A stretch of 64,000 bases of DNA from contig CM044958.1 of NCBI GenBank assembly GCA_024516035.1, positions 48,081,783 to 48,145,782 of the forward strand. Direction: 5' to 3'. Origin of the DNA: Bactericera cockerelli (lineage: Eukaryota > Arthropoda > Insecta > Hemiptera > Triozidae). How positions within the stretch are numbered: position 1 is the stretch's first letter; the number at the start of each line of letters is the position of its first letter. Both the position numbers and the translations under genes were made by a program. Under the pieces are notes generated by a model, which saw only the letters and a program-made list of their open reading frames with translations, was not told where the DNA came from and ran no database searches. Shown piece after piece: positions 12,701 to 20,145 of the stretch.

Positions 12701-15700
12701 TCGACTGTTCCATATTTACTTATTTATTATTACACGGGACCAGCCCAAGATACAAGTGACAATGTACAACAAATACGAGTAACAGTTTACAAATAAATAT
12801 TTTGAAATAAGGAGATATCAAAAATCAAAAATGATACAGTAAATATTACCACCTTCTGCCCTAATAAGGTATAGTGTGTTCAACAAGTTGCTTGATCTCA
12901 TTCTGAACGCTATTAATAAGGTATAGTGTGTCCAACAAGTTGCTTTATCTCATTCTGAACGCTATTAATAAGGTACAGTGTGTTCAACAAGTTGCTTGAT
13001 CTCATTCTGAACGCTATTAATAAGGTACAGTGTGTCCAACAAGTTGCTTGATCTCATTCTGAACGCTATTAATAAGGTATAGTGTGTTCAACAAGTTGCT
13101 TGATCTCATTCTGAACGCTATTAATAAGGTACAGTGTGTCCAACAAGTTGCTTGATCTCATTCTGAACGCTATTAATAAGGTATAGTGTGTTCAACATGT
13201 TGCGTGATCTCATTCTGAACTCTATTAGTTCACCTGGGAATCAACCATTTATCCTTTCACCTCTAGAAGTTGGCTGTGATACAAGAACTGCTCCTGGAAG
13301 GGATAGAGATTTGTTTTTTTTTTTTTTTTTTTTTTTTTTTTTCCACAAATTACGTAGTTCACCCATGCTTTGGGTAAATATTAAGGGAATAGAGTGACAT
13401 TAGCTCACCTGGGAATCAACAATTTAGCCTTTCACCTCTAGATGCTGCCTGTGATGCAAAAAATGCCCCTGAAAGAGATTTGTTTTTTTTTTCGTTTTCA
13501 ACAAATTAACGTAGTAAACTCATGCGTTGGGTAGGTAAATATTGAGGGAATAGACTGACTTTAGCAAAGGACGAATTGAAGACTTAAAATCTCTAACTGA
13601 CGAGGCTGAATCTTGGCATACCAATCTAAACTTGTAATAGACTTTACATAAAACAGCCAATACCCTTTTTTAGGATCCAGCTGTAATTATATCAATGTTT
13701 TCGTTTTTTTTATATACAATTTAACTTTGCTTTTGTCATTTCGAGTTATTTCAAATACTTTTTTACTGTCATCATTTCCTTATGTATAGCATGTACAATT
13801 TTGTTAAAATATAAAAATCCACACGATAAATAAAAGCTCAGCTGGGAATTACCTGTCTATCCCGAAAAGTACAAAAGTAGGTACTTAAGAGGAGGTGGAT
13901 GATATGAAAAAGTATGAAAATATGAATAAAAACAATTATTATTATTATTATCTGTCCCGGTAGCTCAGTGGTAAAGGCGGCACTCTGTGAATCCAGAGAT
14001 TCCAGAGGTCGCGGGTTCGAAACCCAGCCGGGACATGACAAGTTATCCTCCCATTTGGGATTTTTACCACATAATAATACGTCTTGGGCTTACTGCTGGA
14101 ATAATGGGACATAATAGTCCTAATCGGGCAGTATAAATAAGGCGATATTATTATTATTATTATTATCTTCTCACCTCCAGATGCTGCCTGTGATAGAGAA
14201 GCTACTCCTGGAAGGGATAGAGCTGGAGACGGACGCCCATAGTCTGGACAAGCTGATGAGCTACCTGGACGACTCCCTTCTCACCATGAGGAACCAGCTC
14301 AACCCAGACAACTTCCAGCGAGTTCTGAGCATCGTGTGGAACAGCGTGTCCTTCAAAGTCGAGAGCATAACGCTGTCTAGTTTAAATGTAAGTATTCGCT
14401 GTCTAGTTTAAATGTAAGTATTCGCTGTCTAGTTTAAATGTAAGTATTCGCTGTCTAGTTTAAATGTAAGTATTCGCTGTCTAGTTTAAATGTAAGTATT
14501 CGCTGTACTAGTTTAAATGTAAGTATTCGCTGTCTAGTTTAAATGTAAGTATTCGCTGTCTAGTTTAAATGTAAGTGTTCGCTGTCTAGTTTAAATGAAG
14601 TATTCGCTGTCTAGTTTAAATGTAAGTATTCGCTGTCTAGTTTAAATGTAAGTATTCGCTGTCTAGTTTAAATGTAAGTATTCGCAGTCTAGTTTTTAAA
14701 TCTTCCGTAATTTTCACATACATTTTTTTCTTACTTTCAGCTGAAAAAGCCGCACCAATTTTTCAAGCATCTACAATATTTTTTGTAACAAATTTTTAAA
14801 CATGTAGGTACTTTTTCTTACTTTCACCTGAAAAAGACGCCCAAATTTTTGAAGCACTTACTAAAAATCTTCGGGAATTTTCACATTCATTTCTGTCTCA
14901 CTTTCAGCTGAAAAAGCCGCCCTAACTTTTCAAGCACCTACAATATTTTTCGTTACAATTTATAAACATATACTTTTTCTTACTTTCAGCTGAAAAAGCC
15001 GCCCCAACTTTTCAAGCACCTACAATATTTTTCGTTACAATTTTTAAACATATAGGTACTTTGTCTCACTTTCAGCTGAAAAAGCCGCCCCAATTCTTCA
15101 AGCACTTACTAAAAATCTTCGGTAATTTTCACGTACATTTTTTGTCTCACTTTCAGCTGAAAAAGCGCCCCAACTTTTCAAGCACCTACAATATTTTTCG
15201 TTACAATTTTTAAACATACATTTTTGTCTCATTTTCAGCTGAAAAAACCGCCCCAATTTTTCAAGCACCTGCTGAAAATCTTCGACGTTCTCGTAGAGTT
15301 CTTCAACGAGTCGAACGAAGCGAGTCAGGAGTTCCGCCAGAGTCTAGAGCTCTACTCGCTCAGCACGGATGAGCTGACTCACCGCTACCATCTGCAGCAG
15401 CACCGTCGCATCGAGTCAGCAGAGGGGGGCGGGGCCAACTGTGGACAGCTGACGGTACGCGCGATGATCCTGAAGAACCAGGGACTGCTCAAGATTGAGA
15501 TCATGAACGCGCGGAACTTGAAGCCGGTGGATAGCGAAGGTGCGAGTCAAAATAACTGGGTTTATTTAATGCTCCATCTAAAAACTCATTTAAAACTAAA
15601 ATTGATGATTTTTGTTTTTTTAGAAGATTTTTTTATTAAAAAAAAAAAATGATATTATGATTAGAAGAAGAATATTATTTATTTTTTATACAAATAATAT

Positions 15701-18700
15701 TCATGCTGGCCACCGTAATATGGTGGGTTGCAAAAATCACAGCATAACAATCAGTTTTTTTAAAAAATGTTATAATTAATGCTCCATCTAAAAACTCATT
15801 AAAGATATTGTAACATAATATTACAAATAAACATTATTATTCTATTCTATTCTATTCTAAAACTCATTAAAAGCTAAAATTGATGATTTTTGTTTTTTTA
15901 GAAGATTTTTTTTTTTTTTTTTTCATGATGAGTATTTCACAGCCTTATTTATTTCGTACCCATGAAACGTTAGCTACAGTAGACGCTTGTGCTCTATGTA
16001 GGTGGTAGCTTGCCCTCCCGTAGTATACCTCACCACCGATGGGTAAGACTTGACACAATACTTTCCATTTTGGTGCTGGGTCAACACGAGCTATCACTTT
16101 CAAAATTGTAATCAAATTTTGAATTCCTACAAATATTTGTCGCCTCTGGGGTTCCATCAAATGCGGGACTTTTCGCAGGGTAAACGAGAATCTTATCCCA
16201 TTAAGCTTGCTGTGACCTCTTTTTAAAGCTAAAAAAAATCACAACCAGCGTCAATGGCACGTTGAATCCATCGGTTATCGTAAAATAGCCGAAGTTAAGC
16301 AACGACCAGCAAGGTGAAGACTTCGTGATACAAGCATTCCAGCCCAACCCAGATTTTAATGGACAGATTCAAATTCAAAAGTCATTGCTAAGCATCGGTT
16401 TTCCCTATCTTACACTGTACGTAATCTGTGACTTAGCGCCACAGAGGTATTACAAAAACGTCTATTAATTCCGCCACATTTGTTTAGGATTCAAATTTGG
16501 TTTTTTTAAATGTATTTTTTTTTTATCTAACGATGGTTTCATATTGCTTTCGCAGGCAGCTGTGATCCCTACGTGAAGATTAACTTCTTACCTGAGGACA
16601 AATTCCTGAACACCACCAAACCTAGAACCAAAGTCCAGAAGCACACTTTGTTCCCTCTGTTCGATGAGACTTTCCAAATGTAAGCATCTGTGCTCCGTTC
16701 TTTTTTGTAATTTATTTGCATCAATAAATAATTGTACATAATAGGTAACATTTGGCAGCCTCCGTGGCGTAATGGTTGTGACTACTGCCCGTAGTCTAGA
16801 GCTCCCGAGTTCAACTCCCGGCTGGGGCAGACTTTTCGAAGAAAATTCTGTTCCATCCAAACACGTGAGGCTGCCATTTCCGGCCCTACCCAGGCTGGGT
16901 GAGGTTAGATAGATAGATAGATAGATATGTTTTATTTGTAAAATTACCCTGACGAGTGTATACAATGGTCAGAAAGTTTACAATGGTCTTAAAAAAGAAA
17001 AAAAAAATACATAGATAAAAATTACAATATAAATGGACATCTTACATAGCAAAGAATGAGTAACTATAACAAATAATAAATACAATGCAATACTAGTCAA
17101 TATGAATGGAATCTAAAACAATATTAAGTTGTAAATGTTATTCTATCCAAGTCTTTCATGGTGTATGGAACTGCATCAATTATTGTGTTTGTGATTGTAT
17201 CCAAGAAAGCATTAAATTTAAGAATTCTAATATTAAGGCTAAGATTATTCCACCAATGGCTTCCTTTATATAAATGATTTTTTTCAAAAAATGATGTTCT
17301 ATGGTGTGGTATATGGATCAGTTAATGTGGGTAGCTGGTACGATTCCCAGCGAATGGAGGGTAAAACCCCCGTCCTCTTCTAGGACGTTAAATCAAATAG
17401 AATCGTTGGCGTTAGGAAGGGCATCCAGCCGTAAAAAATGTGCCAAAACTACTCAACTTTAACCATGAGGTTGAACAACGTCGACCCTGCTTGAGCGGGA
17501 TAAGACAGAGTAAAAGAAAAGAATAGGTAACATTTAATGCTGCTACCTATTATACCTGTCTGGTCTGGCTGGGGGACGTTAAACAGAGAACAGACTAGCC
17601 AACCCTTACAAGCCAGGCTAGCTTGCAGTTTCCTATGGATTTAATGGCTTCTAAAGAAAACTCCAAGTCCTCATGACGGTTGATCGCACATAGAAATATG
17701 TGGTTCAGGACAAGCCAACTTTGAAATAAAGTTGGCAGGAGACCATCACTCACCCCTCCAGCTGTAGCCAAGCTGGCTACAACAACAACAACAACAACAA
17801 TGCTGCTACCTCACAAAAAAAACCCAAAGTGTTGGGTGGAAGAGATTGCCATAGGCAATAACCCCGCCCTTTAGTTAGGACATTTATGTTTTCAAATATT
17901 TTCTATTCTTTTTCATTTTTATTGTATATATTGTTTTTTTGATTTTTCACTGTTAAAATTATTATTTATATGTACATAATGTCCTTTTGTATCTAATAAA
18001 GAATTATATAATAATAATAATAATTAAGGCGATATCGTCCTCTTGAAACAGACACTCTCATAATTCCCAAAACTCCGTTTAAACTGTCACACAACTCACT
18101 CTGATTGGTTGTAATAATAACACTCTTTAGTGGAAGGTAACCACCAGGCGAGGTTATTGCTCAAAGCATTTTCTATCACCAAACCCTCAGAGTCTCATTA
18201 TTATGTGGTCACAAATTCAAATGAATGAGGAAAATTTATGCACTAGCGCGTTAACCACTTGACTACCAATGCATGTAATTCCAACGAAAGAATCACGGTA
18301 AGCTCAATAAAAGATGTAAAAAAAATAATATTTTCATAGTGATAATTTGATAAAATAAGGATAAAAACTATACTGGATTTTTCAACTAGGTATAATAATT
18401 TTACTAATAAAGGCACCTAATAATTTTACTAATAAAGGCACCTAATAATTTTATTCAACTTAACTTTTTCATCCCCAGAGTCCTCACCAATGATCAGATG
18501 GACCTACAGGACTCTCTCCTGCATTTCGTAGTCAAGGATCAGGACTTTCTGGGCAAGAACGAGTTTGTAGGGAGAGCTTTCTATTTATGAAGAGGATCAA
18601 GATGGCGAAGGACACGGAAAAACTGGTAGATATGGAACAGATCCATATGAAACTTGGCAAGGCTGTGAGCGGAAACAGTGAGTATTTTATTTAATAAAAA

Positions 18701-20145
18701 AAAAGTTATCATATGCTTGGTACAATTGTTGAGAAGGAAAAAAGCTAGTAAAGTTAAAATTATCATATTTGTGTTGATCAATTTCGTGATTTGTTAAAAT
18801 TATCATATTTGTGTTGATCAATTTCGTGATTTGTTAAAGTAATCATATTTGTGTTAATCAATTTTGTAAATCAATTTCACAACTACTCAAACTCGCTTTA
18901 CTAAATCTACGCTGAAACCGGGACTTGAACCACCGACCTCCAGGTTACAAGTCCGCTGCCTTATCGATCAAGCTACAGAGGTCGGTTGAGTGTTTTATTT
19001 TATTTCTAATGTAATGTTAATGTATATTTATTATAGTTTTTTTTTTACAATTTTTGTGGCTCTCTCCCTAAGGAACACTTCTAAGGAGGAATACTTTATT
19101 TATTTTAAACGTCGCCCCCAACACTAATAATAATTCTCTTTAGTGGAAGGTAACCACCAGGCGAGGTTAATGCTCAACGCATTTTCTAGCACCTAACCCT
19201 CAGAGTCTCATTATTATGTGGTCACAAACTCAAATTAATGAGGAAAAATTGTAATGGTAGAAGGGGACAACGAAGTAAGTTTTAACGTCGCTTTCAAGTG
19301 CATGGTCATATCACGAGGGGGGCGTTTACCCTCCATTCTCTGGAAACTCACAAAACCAGCAACTCAAATTAACCTCACCCAGCCTGAGTGGGATCGAGAA
19401 TAGCCACCGTCATGAGGGTTCGACTTTGAATGGTCACCCATCCAAGTTCCAACATTTCTGGACGTTGTGTGTCTTCAGAGACTGTGGTCAAAATCCCGAA
19501 CGGGAAGCTAACTTGTCATGTCAAGGCTGGGTTTTGAACCTGCGACCTCTGAATTAACAGACGGACGGACGCCTTGACCACTGAGCTACCGGGACATATC
19601 TCTATGTATAAAACTCAAATCTGTGCGTATCTGATGGATGACTGGCTGACAATGTCCTCTTATGCCGGGTCCCACACTAAGCGAACATTGTTAGCTAACA
19701 ATGTTCGCAGTGTGGACCCGGCATTAGAAAATGTTTTTACGACTTGTTTGAAATAACATTGTTAGCTAACATGTTCGCTTAGTGTGAACCCGGCATTAGG
19801 AGTTGTCTGTTTACAATAGCACAGCCCAAACGGTAACAGATATTCAAATTTTCATGAGAGTTGACCCCCCTCCTAAACCACCGTCAAACTACCTAGAAAA
19901 TTATCAAAATTAAAATAACTATTACCATTTACAAGTACGACAGCAGCCACAGGAAGAAACCTTAACGGCGGCGAAAAAGTGCCGGGTTTAGCTCGTACTG
20001 TAGAAACTTCAAAAATAACCCATTTCTTTTTCCTCATCTCATTTCAGACTCGAAAATCTGGGACGTGATAGAACAGCGCTCTCTCTCGCTCAATGACAAG
20101 AAAGCCAAAGAGTTCATCAAGAGACAGAAGACGCGAATGGGTTGA
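583..20145 (+). CDS. BAIAP3: BAIAP3/Munc13-4-like (stac/unc-13-4 family) gene, 3' portion, nine exons
   Basis: Nine exons (583-775, 1887-1961, 2631-2729, 11064-11279, 14181-14387, 15239-15539, 16556-16679, 18479-18677, 20048-20145) join in frame, apart from one base missing in exon 8, to give about 500 residues ending in a stop at 20143-20145. The first exons form helical MUN-type sequence (HNWFYKAVAHWLDIAL). The middle exons resemble the second Munc13-homology region (LKKPPQFFKHLLKIFDVLVE). The last four form a C2 domain: GLLKIEIMNARNL, loop-1 aspartates in PVDSEGSCDPYVK, HTLFPLFDETFQ, and loop-3 VVKDQDFLGKNEF, so the calcium ligands appear kept. Family knowledge: these proteins prime dense-core or lysosome-related vesicles for SNARE-dependent fusion. 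The N-terminal C2 and the start of MUN lie outside the window. BAIAP3 versus UNC13D versus fly stac/unc-13-4B cannot be settled here. Confidence 0.85.
776..1560 (+). repeat. Tandem array of exon 1 tail plus 5' splice site (about 150-bp unit)
   Basis: Five further copies, beginning near 834, 979, 1130, 1290 and 1440, repeat the last ~95 bp of exon 1 (GCCATTGAGCTAGACACA... to TTCTATCAG) plus the donor GTGAGCTATAGTATGAATA and spacer. Copies differ by point changes and small gaps; the last lacks the donor GT. The intronic copies are donor-type decoys with no clear acceptor of their own. Confidence 0.9.
1887..1961 (+). CDS. BAIAP3: BAIAP3-like exon 2 in window
   Basis: Twenty-five codons, IKIFWEQLAWPDVEGCYTF..., between ttggatttcag and GTAAGT, both in phase 0. 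It continues FYQ of the previous exon directly. No tandem copies flank it. Confidence 0.8.
2205..2372 (+). mobile_element. tRNA-derived SINE (CACTGG-type)
   Basis: Head GCACTGGTAGTCAAGTGGTT ... TTGGTTCGAATGCCACC, body CCTCATTAATTTTAGTTTGT and GGTGGTAGAAAATGCTTT. Other copies: 18112-18276 (-), 19122-19255 (-), 25715-25800 (+, part), 37086-37290 (+), 44543-44820 (+), 48149-48356 (+), 48793-48998 (-), 62692-62900 (+). Confidence 0.85.
2370..2545 (-). mobile_element. Retroposed repeat AACTTGATCAAGGGCGGTG-type
   Basis: Contains ACTTGATCAAGGGCGGTGCT and AATGCCTACGA.ATTCTCTTCC, the latter duplicated at 2450-2530. Similar at 4988-5112 and 62938-63060 (inverse). Confidence 0.6.
2631..2729 (+). CDS. 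BAIAP3: BAIAP3-like exon 3 in window
   Basis: Thirty-three codons, DMCRSCIHYADRMSRK...FTTFQVTPE, bounded by ctctattgcag and GTAAGT in phase 0. It follows KIID of exon 2. The intron after it is the largest of this gene in the window (8.3 kb) and houses the nested minus-strand gene. Confidence 0.82.
2769..3145. mobile_element. Inverted-repeat DNA element
   Basis: Ends CGCCTCTGACAACACAAAGA GGCGTAAAC and its reverse complement at 3117-3145, about 29 bp, with AAAT on both flanks as a possible target duplication. No coding capacity. Confidence 0.8.
4350..4620. other. CpG-rich island with repeated GACGCGT
   Basis: Dense GACGCGT, CGTCGC and GTCACGTTG motifs in an AT-rich neighbourhood, with CAATCATC ... 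CAATGATTG at 4351-4420. Both strands are open for 68-76 codons but arginine-rich and repeat-driven, so I do not call a gene. Confidence 0.5.
4679..4897 (+). mobile_element. Small Helitron-like element
   Basis: TCTTAATATATAAATGTCAA to AACTGCTAG, containing (CTGA)n and CATCGCTCTACAGCCCAAAC. A second copy lies inverted at 5696-5932. Confidence 0.6.
5357..5600 (-). CDS. Nested gene exon 3
   Basis: KENKYYDHLLTVENMTTPHW, FAPTYTLAERYKATPITCPD, HMCQKECKNFGYLRLHLLED and NWNLTSDEYVRNVIK, with acceptor aaatttcag and donor AAG|GTATGT. Codon choice is GC-richer than the surroundings, as for a real exon. No following exon is visible to the left. Confidence 0.62.
5357..8750 (-). CDS. Nested secreted-protein gene, function unknown, three exons seen
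   Basis: Minus-strand exons 8750-8545, 6807-6554 and 5600-5357, all inside one intron of the BAIAP3-like gene. The protein starts MSIRTFELRLPLVIPVFLLL and KSNAQ, a classic signal peptide, so it should enter the secretory pathway. A short motif is repeated: CPTMNPNDYLYP in exon 1 and GPTMDPNDLLGL in exon 2. Exon 3 carries CPDHMCQKEC. Exons 1 and 2 join in frame (GTGAGT / cttacag). Exons 2 and 3 are one base out of phase (one leftover base each), which a missing T in the TTTTT run at the exon 2 end would repair. The end of the protein was not found. I do not recognise the family. Confidence 0.6.
5696..5932 (-). mobile_element. Small Helitron-like element, inverted copy
   Basis: On the minus strand it ends with hairpin GGCCCGCAAAGCGGGCGACA then GCCCGCTAGT, the stem plus CTAG/T typical of Helitron 3' ends. 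Shares the CATCGCTCTACAGCCCAAAC segment with 4679-4897. Confidence 0.65.
6554..6807 (-). CDS. Nested gene exon 2
   Basis: Minus-strand acceptor cttacag, then ATLPSKTTSYLDRYSTLPMD, MPFLSSEIKQFTMFTNDDEL, DLGNTDGWRHFEVGGKL and SPLYCRYARRSF, donor GTAAGT. Continuous open frame of about 84 codons, too long to be chance in this AT-rich setting. Confidence 0.65.
7497..7675 (-). mobile_element. GTCCCGGTAGCTCAG-type SINE, minus orientation
   Basis: TATTTATACTGCCCGATTAG ... GGGTTTCGAACCCACGACCT in reverse; head truncated. Confidence 0.8.
8545..8750 (-). CDS. Nested gene exon 1 (signal peptide)
   Basis: ATG at 8750-8748. Hydrophobic stretch LPLVIPVFLLLL followed by SNAQ gives a likely cleavage point, then DQPLPKFLQDMIDAYRAKN and NPNDYLYPNRM. 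Donor GC|GTGAGT on the minus strand. Confidence 0.68.
9545..9715 (+). repeat. Dispersed repeat (GAGCGCTCGTCAAGTAGCG)
   Basis: GCGAGCGCTCGTCAAGTAGC, CAACCGGCCTATATTAACAC, CACTTCGCGCTAACTTTTAG. Copies at 1738-1830 and 30178-30297. Confidence 0.7.
10559..10850. mobile_element. Two AGGGCG-family MITEs in inverted orientation
   Basis: 10559-10692 and 10719-10850 are opposite-orientation copies separated by 26 bp, giving a potential long hairpin. Both keep their inverted ends. Confidence 0.8.
11064..11279 (+). CDS. BAIAP3: BAIAP3-like exon 4 in window
   Basis: Seventy-two codons: WCYAMNNIDYVRHSIEPL, then DRIVQRLAEFRSDTASQ, ending LLDLILNAINK. Acceptor cttgttcccacag, donor AAG|GTAGGT, phase 0. The helical, acidic/hydrophobic pattern fits the MUN region. 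Its last ~45 bp seed the array that fills the next intron. Confidence 0.85.
11280..13225 (+). repeat. Tandem array of exon 4 tail plus 5' splice site (about 52-bp unit)
   Basis: About twenty copies of exon tail (TCCAACAAGTTGCTTGATCT... to ATTAATAAG) joined to donor GTACAGTGT or GTATAGTGT, from about 11497 to 13225. A higher-order unit carries TTCATGTGATGATGAAATCC and recurs near 11360, 11727 and 12625. A SINE (12145-12497) and another retroposed sequence (about 12712-12850) have landed inside. Poly-A/CAAA-rich DNA lies at 11296-11360. Confidence 0.9.
12145..12497 (+). mobile_element. tRNA-derived SINE (GCCTCCGTGGCG-type), full length
   Basis: AGCCTCCGTGGCGTAATGGT ... GAGTTCAACTCCCGGCTG head, long body TGTTCCATCCAAACACGTGA, GGTACGATTCCCAGCGAATG, tail AGACAGAGTAAAAGAAGAAG. 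Inserted in the exon 4 array. Other copies: 16757-17525 (+), 23363-23625 (-), 46615-46790 (+, 3' part), 46853-47180 (-), 54848-55080 (-); decayed at 34062-34205 (-) and 38130-38250 (+). Confidence 0.88.
13226..13560 (+). repeat. Two degenerate copies of the exon 5 acceptor and head, with poly-T
   Basis: At about 13254 and 13429 the text CCTTTCACCTCTAG followed by a decayed version of the exon 5 start (GAACTGCTCCTGGAAGGGAT; TGCTGCCTGTGATG) appears twice upstream of the true exon at 14181. A T-run lies at 13313-13342. No open frame survives. Confidence 0.75.
13561..13953. other. Intronic DNA with nothing recognisable
   Basis: AT-rich intron sequence between the decayed exon-head copies and a SINE. 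I see no exon, no inverted repeat and no conserved frame. Confidence 0.5.
13954..14168 (+). mobile_element. tRNA-derived SINE (GTCCCGGTAGCTCAG-type)
   Basis: GTCCCGGTAGCTCAGTGGTA ... GGTCGCGGGTTCGAAACCCA head, body ACGTCTTGGGCTTACTGCTG, tail GGCGATATTATTATTATTA. Other copies: 7497-7675 (-), 19490-19597 (-), 50450-50645 (-), 56455-56560 (+, 3' part), 63195-63402 (+), 63503-63570 (+, 3' part). Confidence 0.87.
14181..14387 (+). CDS. BAIAP3: BAIAP3-like exon 5 in window
   Basis: Sixty-nine codons, MLPVIEKLLLEGIELETD through MSYLDDSLLTMRNQLNPDNF to ITLSSLN, acceptor ctcacctccag, donor AAT|GTAAGT, phase 0. Resembles the start of the second Munc13-homology region. Its head is duplicated upstream and its tail downstream. 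Confidence 0.86.
14388..14700 (+). repeat. Tandem array of exon 5 tail plus 5' splice site (26-bp unit)
   Basis: About twelve near-perfect copies of CGCTGTCTAGTTTAAATGTA followed by AGTATT. Each contains the exon end AGTTTAAAT and an intact donor GTAAGT. The unit length is not a multiple of three. Confidence 0.95.
14727..15238 (+). repeat. Tandem array of 3' splice site plus exon 6 head (about 83-bp unit)
   Basis: Six copies of TTACTTTCAGCTGAAAAAGC and the following CCAA.TTTTCAAGCAC.TAC precede the real exon 6 acceptor, near 14736, 14823, 14905, 14985, 15072 and 15152. Most keep a polypyrimidine tract and AG. Between them recurs AATATTTTTCGTTACAATTT. Confidence 0.93.
15239..15539 (+). CDS. 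BAIAP3: BAIAP3-like exon 6 in window (MHD2 end and C2 start)
   Basis: One hundred codons plus one base. LKKPPQFFKHLLKIFDVL ends the MUN/MHD2 helices; after a linker, GQLTVRAMILKNQGLLKIEI and MNARNLKPVDSEG open the C2 domain. I took the last of seven tandem acceptors because only there does the whole exon follow. The donor GTGCGA is weaker than its neighbours. Confidence 0.87.
15540..15922. repeat. Intronic local repeats
   Basis: TGCTCCATCTAAAAACTCAT followed by AAATTGATGATTTTTG recurs three times in part (15570, 15779, 15859). A TTCTATTCTATTCTA microsatellite lies at 15839-15858. This array does not include a splice junction. Confidence 0.7.
15925..16185 (-). mobile_element. SINE, same family as 40-285, minus orientation
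   Basis: Reverse complement carries the CTACAGTAGACGCTTGTG tail and the GGGTCAACACGAG body. Confidence 0.7.
16556..16679 (+). CDS. BAIAP3: BAIAP3-like exon 7 in window (C2 core)
   Basis: Reads (G)SCDPYVKINFLPEDKFLNT then KPRTKVQKHTLFPLFDET, the core strands of a C2 domain with the second loop-1 aspartate. Acceptor tttcgcag, donor CAAAT|GTAAGC; phases 1 and 2 match the neighbours. Confidence 0.9.
16757..17525 (+). mobile_element. GCCTCCGTGGCG-type SINE split by a LINE tail
   Basis: Head 16757-16908 and tail 17321-17525 are contiguous in the intact copy at 12145; the sequence between is a separate insertion. Confidence 0.88.
16909..17320 (-). mobile_element. 3' end of a non-LTR retrotransposon inside a SINE
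   Basis: Left edge is (GATA)n, i.e. a (TATC)n tail on the minus strand. Minus-strand frame HHRTSFFEKNHLYKGSHWWN followed by NLSLNIRILKFNAF looks like the C-terminal end of a LINE reverse-transcriptase protein. Confidence 0.65.
17575..17805 (+). mobile_element. Retroposon with (CAA)n tail
   Basis: GTTAAACAGAGAACAGACTA ... GGTTGATCGCACATAGAAAT ... GTAGCCAAGCTGGCTACAAC then (AAC)n. Related copies at 3410-3550 (+), 8240-8490 (-) and 44455-44535 (+, part). Confidence 0.7.
17828..18025 (+). mobile_element. GGTTGGGTGGAAGAG-type retroposed tail
   Basis: GTTGGGTGGAAGAGATTGCC ... TCTAATAAAGAATTATATAA; AATAAA-like signal and repeat tail (AAT)n at its 3' end. Confidence 0.75.
18112..18276 (-). mobile_element. 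CACTGG-type SINE, minus orientation
   Basis: Reverse complement of the family: GTGGAAGGTAACCACCAGGC at the left and ACTTGACTACCAATGCATG at the right. Confidence 0.8.
18479..18677 (+). CDS. BAIAP3: BAIAP3-like exon 8 in window, one-base frame break
   Basis: VLTNDQMDLQDSLLHFVV, then KDQDFLGKNEFVGRAF, then an in-frame TGA. The frame resumes one base over as MKRIKMAKDTEKLVDMEQ to KAVSGN. One base missing near 18582-18585 (GCTTTCTATTT) explains both the stop and the required exit phase. The two calcium-loop aspartates (DQD) are present. Sequencing error or a true mutation are both possible. Confidence 0.83.
18770..18985 (-). mobile_element. tRNA-derived SINE (GACCTCTGTAGCTTG-type), minus orientation
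   Basis: CTACGCTGAAACCGGGACTT and CAAGTCCGCTGCCTTATCGA in reverse. The left part holds three direct repeats of AATTATCATATTTGTGTTGA. Other copies 21775-21890 (-), 23940-24118 (-), 30325-30465 (+). Confidence 0.75.
19602..19995 (+). mobile_element. Helitron-like element, interrupted by a MITE
   Basis: Starts TCTCTATGTATAAAACTCAA and ends AAAGTGCCGGGTTTAGCTCG, resembling the elements at 36929-37347 and ending near 48731. No inverted ends. Confidence 0.55.
19663..19795. mobile_element. PIF/Harbinger-type MITE (TTA target)
   Basis: Ends TGCCGGGTCCCACACTAAGC ... GCTTAGTGTGAACCCGGCA, flanked by TTA. The sub-motif AACATTGTTAGCTAACA is itself palindromic and present twice. It has inserted into a Helitron-like sequence. 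Confidence 0.8.
20048..20145 (+). CDS. BAIAP3: BAIAP3-like terminal exon
   Basis: Reads (N)SKIWDVIEQRSLSLNDKKAK then EFIKRQKTRMG and TGA. Acceptor ctcatttcag; phase agrees with exon 8 once its missing base is allowed. The basic C-terminal helix ends the protein just after the C2 domain, as in this family. Confidence 0.85.
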
